A stretch of 8,164 nt of DNA from SAR202 cluster bacterium. GTDB lineage: Bacteria > Chloroflexota > Dehalococcoidia > UBA3495. Under the pieces are notes generated by a model. That model saw only the letters and a program-made list of their open reading frames with translations, did not search any database and was not told where the DNA came from. Positions within the stretch are counted from its first letter, which is position 1. Each line of letters starts with the position of its first letter. The stretch spans positions 1-8,164 of the forward strand of contig VFFT01000103.1 of assembly GCA_009392775.1 (NCBI GenBank), given 5' to 3'. Positions 6,630 to 8,164 of the stretch are shown piece after piece. The position numbers were made by a program, and so were the translations under genes.

Positions 6630-6655
6630 TGGTATACCTCCTGTAAAAATGAGAT

Positions 6656-6671
6656 TACCACCGGATTGGTA
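6656..6671. promoter_or_regulatory. Inverted repeat TACCA-N6-TGGTA at the predicted transcription start
   Basis: The two 5-base arms lie at 6656-6660 and 6667-6671, just downstream (minus strand) of the TATAAT box at 6677-6682 and therefore about at +1 to +15. A flanking direct repeat GAGATTA occurs at 6651-6657 and 6674-6680, 23 bases apart. The position suits a repressor operator, but arms this short occur by chance. Confidence 0.25.
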
Positions 6672-6676
6672 GCGAG

Positions 6677-6682
6677 ATTATA
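6677..6682 (-). promoter_or_regulatory. -10 box for the 147-residue protein gene
   Basis: A perfect TATAAT is read on the minus strand, in the context TAGTATAATCTCGC, about 48 bases before the start codon. No good -35 hexamer is seen 16-18 bases further upstream, so an activator may be needed or the match may be fortuitous. It lies between the terminator at 6765-6795 and the gene, as expected for an independent transcription unit. Confidence 0.45.
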
Positions 6683-6763
6683 CTATGCCAAATGAAAAAT
6701 ACGATAGATATGCCGTATTCCCTGACCCATACGAATTATTGGCGAAACCAACTATTCTCACGC

Positions 6764-6795
6764 AAAAAACCCCCGATTTTTGGTCGAGGGTTTTT
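6764..6795. terminator. Bidirectional intrinsic terminator
   Basis: A 12-bp stem is formed by 6765-6776 (AAAAACCCCCGA) and 6784-6795 (TCGAGGGTTTTT), with one C/A mismatch and a 7-base loop. A T-run ends the hairpin on the + strand and a six-base T-run (complement of 6764-6769) on the - strand. It lies 87 bases beyond the stop codon of the amidohydrolase gene (minus strand) and upstream of the next minus-strand promoter, so its main job is probably to end the amidohydrolase transcript. Confidence 0.88.
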
Positions 6796-6882
6796 AGTTG
6801 CTTAAAACATGATTAATTAGAGAACGTAAAGCACAATAGCCAAACTCAGATTAGATCAATATAAGTAATCGGCAACCTAAAA

Positions 6883-7953
6883 CTAAGCATCCATTCCAAG
6901 AAGTTTTGCTGCTGTAGAACCCAATATCTTGGTCCTATCCTCGTCACTTAAATCAGGAATATCCATGACATGGTCTACAGGATCAGTATTCCAGGGAAAC
7001 GGGTAGTCCGTTCCTAATACCACATGATCTATTCCTGCCTCAGCGATCAGATGGCGCATTGCTTCCCCGGTAAACATGATAGAGTCGAAATATAGTTGTC
7101 CGTCCCGTATATATTCAGTTGGCTTCTTCTTTGGAAACGGTCCGACCTGATCAGGGAATGTGGTGATAACCGCATCCGATCGATTGGCATAAGATGGCAA
7201 GAATCCTCCACCATGCGCGGCGCAAATTTTAAGGCCTGGGAAACGATCAAGCGTCCCTTCAAATATCAAATGAGATAACGCTATAGTGGTTTCAAGGGGA
7301 TTGCCGATAGTATTCGTCAGCAGACCATTTCCGGATAATCGACCACTAGGCTCCAATTCACGGACTCCTAGAGGATGCATGAAAACAAGCACCCCCAACT
7401 CTTCGCATTTTGCCCAGAACGGATGGAATTTCGGATTGGCCAAATCTTCTCCAGCGACACTACCACCAACACTAACACCGCGGAACCCTAGAGTTTTAAC
7501 TGCATGCTCGAGCTGCTCTGCTGCCAGATCAGGATACTGCAATGAAGCAGTAGCAAAAGCACTAAACCTGCCTTGCCCTGATTCACAAAATTCAGTCAAC
7601 GCTTCATTCTGGACCTGAATTAATTCAGCTACAGCGTCACGTTCGGCCCTGTACCAATAAGGATTAACACTAAGAACCTGTACATCCACTCCTGTTTTAT
7701 CCATGTGACCTACACGGTCACCAACGTTGGACCATAAAAGCCCAGGCGCCTCTAGAGGGTGATCAATCAATTCGGCAGCCTCTGGAACGATACAATGGGC
7801 ATGGACATCTATTGTCTTGACTCGATTGCCGCTAATAACTACCTCTCGGCGGCCTTGCGGTTCAGAACTCCCGACACCCCCAGCTATGGGAATATTATTA
7901 CAGTCTACAAAGCCTAAAGTTGGGCCTGTATTCAGATTATCTTTAAAAGGCAT
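6883..7953 (-). CDS. ACMSD-family amidohydrolase (Amidohydro_2, probable decarboxylase or hydrolase)
   Basis: A metal-dependent TIM-barrel enzyme of the group containing 2-amino-3-carboxymuconate semialdehyde decarboxylase, gamma-resorcylate decarboxylase and related hydratases. The full metal set is visible in 356 residues: His51-Ala-His53 (DVHAHCIVP), His193 (VFMHPLG), His247 (AAHGGGFLPSY) and Asp316 (GTDYPFPW). Arg258 after the third His motif is also typical. The barrel starts late: about 46 residues (including RREVVISGNRVKTI, 35-48) precede the HxH motif, which usually lies near residue 10 in ACMSD. No signal peptide is seen. GAGAGG (complement at 7961-7966) lies seven bases before ATG 7953; a longer reading from TTG 8061 lacks support. 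It is bounded by its own -10 box upstream and by the terminator downstream, so it looks monocistronic. The substrate is probably an unsaturated or aromatic carboxylic acid. Confidence 0.87.
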   Translation of the reverse strand: MPFKDNLNTGPTLGFVDCNNIPIAGGVGSSEPQGRREVVISGNRVKTIDVHAHCIVPEAAELIDHPLEAPGLLWSNVGDRVGHMDKTGVDVQVLSVNPYWYRAERDAVAELIQVQNEALTEFCESGQGRFSAFATASLQYPDLAAEQLEHAVKTLGFRGVSVGGSVAGEDLANPKFHPFWAKCEELGVLVFMHPLGVRELEPSGRLSGNGLLTNTIGNPLETTIALSHLIFEGTLDRFPGLKICAAHGGGFLPSYANRSDAVITTFPDQVGPFPKKKPTEYIRDGQLYFDSIMFTGEAMRHLIAEAGIDHVVLGTDYPFPWNTDPVDHVMDIPDLSDEDRTKILGSTAAKLLGMDA

Positions 7954-7984
7954 TTCAATTCCTCTCTTCCCTTGATAAGTGTTA

Positions 7985-8007
7985 TTGTTTAACGATCCGT
8001 CAAACAA
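7985..8007. promoter_or_regulatory. 23-bp near-perfect palindrome in the leader of the amidohydrolase gene
   Basis: The arms TTGTTT (7985-7990) and AAACAA (8002-8007) extend inward with further pairing. Of the eleven possible pairs nine are Watson-Crick and two are G-T in the RNA. It starts immediately downstream of the predicted transcription start (minus strand, about 8008), which is a classic place for a repressor operator. As RNA it could instead form a leader hairpin about 30 bases before the start codon. No regulator gene is visible to pair with it. Confidence 0.45.
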
Positions 8008-8014
8008 CCAAGCT

Positions 8015-8020
8015 ATTATA
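8015..8020 (-). promoter_or_regulatory. -10 box for the amidohydrolase gene
   Basis: A perfect TATAAT is read on the minus strand, in the context CGGATATAATAGC, giving a predicted start near 8008 and a leader of about 55 bases. No convincing -35 hexamer is found at the usual distance, so the promoter may depend on an activator. Confidence 0.45.
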
Positions 8021-8052
8021 TCCGTGCATGGAGGGAGATAAAAGCCCGAACA

Positions 8053-8104
8053 GCCTAACAAAACAGGAATCTAAATAATAGATAGGAGTTTTAGTTCGTT
8101 AGGC
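8053..8104. repeat. Extended imperfect inverted repeat (long hairpin) in the intergenic region
   Basis: Three nested arm pairs share one axis: GCCTAAC (8053-8059) with GTTAGGC (8098-8104), AAAAC (8060-8064) with GTTTT (8088-8092), and ATCTA (8069-8073) with TAGAT (8079-8083). The 5-base loop is AATAA. A symmetrical AGGA/AGGA internal loop and a 5-base one-sided bulge (8093-8097) interrupt 17 base pairs. Its outer arm overlaps the stop codon of the possible partial gene at the right edge. No T-run follows on either strand, so it is not a standard intrinsic terminator. A 3'-end stabiliser or an upstream regulatory site are the main options. Confidence 0.5.
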
Positions 8105-8164
8105 AGATTCTTTTAACTCATTCCAGGTGCTCTTTCTAGAAACAAACCATAATAGCGCTATTTC
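8099..8164 (-). CDS. Possible C-terminal end of a further gene (21 codons visible)
   Basis: From the right edge the minus strand is open for 21 codons to TAA at 8099-8101, reading EIALLWFVSRKSTWNELKES and a final Ala. A short hydrophobic run (IALLWFV) followed by a charged tail would suit the C-terminus of a membrane protein such as a transporter subunit. The other two minus-strand frames close within a few codons. An open run this short is not rare by chance, so this is tentative; sequence beyond 8164 would decide it. Confidence 0.3.
   Translation of the reverse strand, partial: EIALLWFVSRKSTWNELKESA

Noticed and set aside
7954..8061. N-terminal extension of the amidohydrolase from TTG 8061
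   Set aside because: It has no ribosome site, runs through the -10 box and palindrome of the leader, and shows no family similarity; ATG 7953 has a good GAGAGG.
8133..8162. Palindromes TTTCTAGAAA (8133-8142) and AATAGCGCTATT (8151-8162) near the right edge
   Set aside because: They may lie inside the coding end of a further gene, and isolated 10-12 bp palindromes are not rare; no flanking element supports a mobile-element end.

Overview
The window is a compact, AT-leaning bacterial stretch of chromosome holding at least seven protein genes, plus a truncated gene at the left edge and possibly another at the right. No tRNA, rRNA, CRISPR array, integrase, transposase or phage gene is visible. 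The gene set (enolase superfamily, isocitrate lyase/PEP mutase superfamily, phosphonoacetate hydrolase-like, ACMSD-type amidohydrolase, amidase and two beta-propellers) consists of small, soluble, peripheral catabolic enzymes. That mix, with moderate GC, resembles what is known of marine SAR202-type Chloroflexota, which carry many enolase-superfamily paralogues. This taxonomic guess is inference only; no marker gene is present.

Layout. Positions 1-442 (-) hold the N-terminal part of an amidase-signature hydrolase that runs off the left edge; it starts with TTG. It diverges from a phosphonoacetate hydrolase-like gene (613-1728, +). That gene converges on a mandelate racemase/muconate lactonizing-type gene (1775-2893, -). 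A 234-bp divergent control region follows. It then leads into a likely two-gene operon on the + strand: an oxaloacetate decarboxylase-like PEP mutase-superfamily enzyme (3128-3988) and a six-repeat NHL beta-propeller (4024-5058). The NHL gene meets a seven-bladed lactonase-type propeller (5055-6104, -) tail to tail, and their stop codons overlap in one CTAG. Upstream of the lactonase, on the same strand, is an unrecognised 147-residue protein (6186-6629), possibly its operon partner. A clear bidirectional intrinsic terminator (6765-6795) separates this pair from an ACMSD-family amidohydrolase (6883-7953, -). Beyond it lie an extended hairpin and what may be the last 21 codons of another gene at the right edge.

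How it may fit together (inference). Enolase-superfamily enzymes dehydrate or cycloisomerise hydroxy-acids or muconates. PF10282-type propellers act on or form lactones. ACMSD-type enzymes decarboxylate or hydrolyse unsaturated acids, and the PEP mutase superfamily cleaves or decarboxylates 2-oxo-acids. Together they could form a scavenging route for carboxylic acids or lactones, with the amidase and PhnA-like enzyme releasing acids from amides and phosphonates. There is no transporter, regulator or dehydrogenase inside the window to prove a pathway. Several active sites depart from their characterised relatives (enolase-like and PEP mutase-like), so the exact reactions remain open. I do not see a defence, mobile or secretion system.
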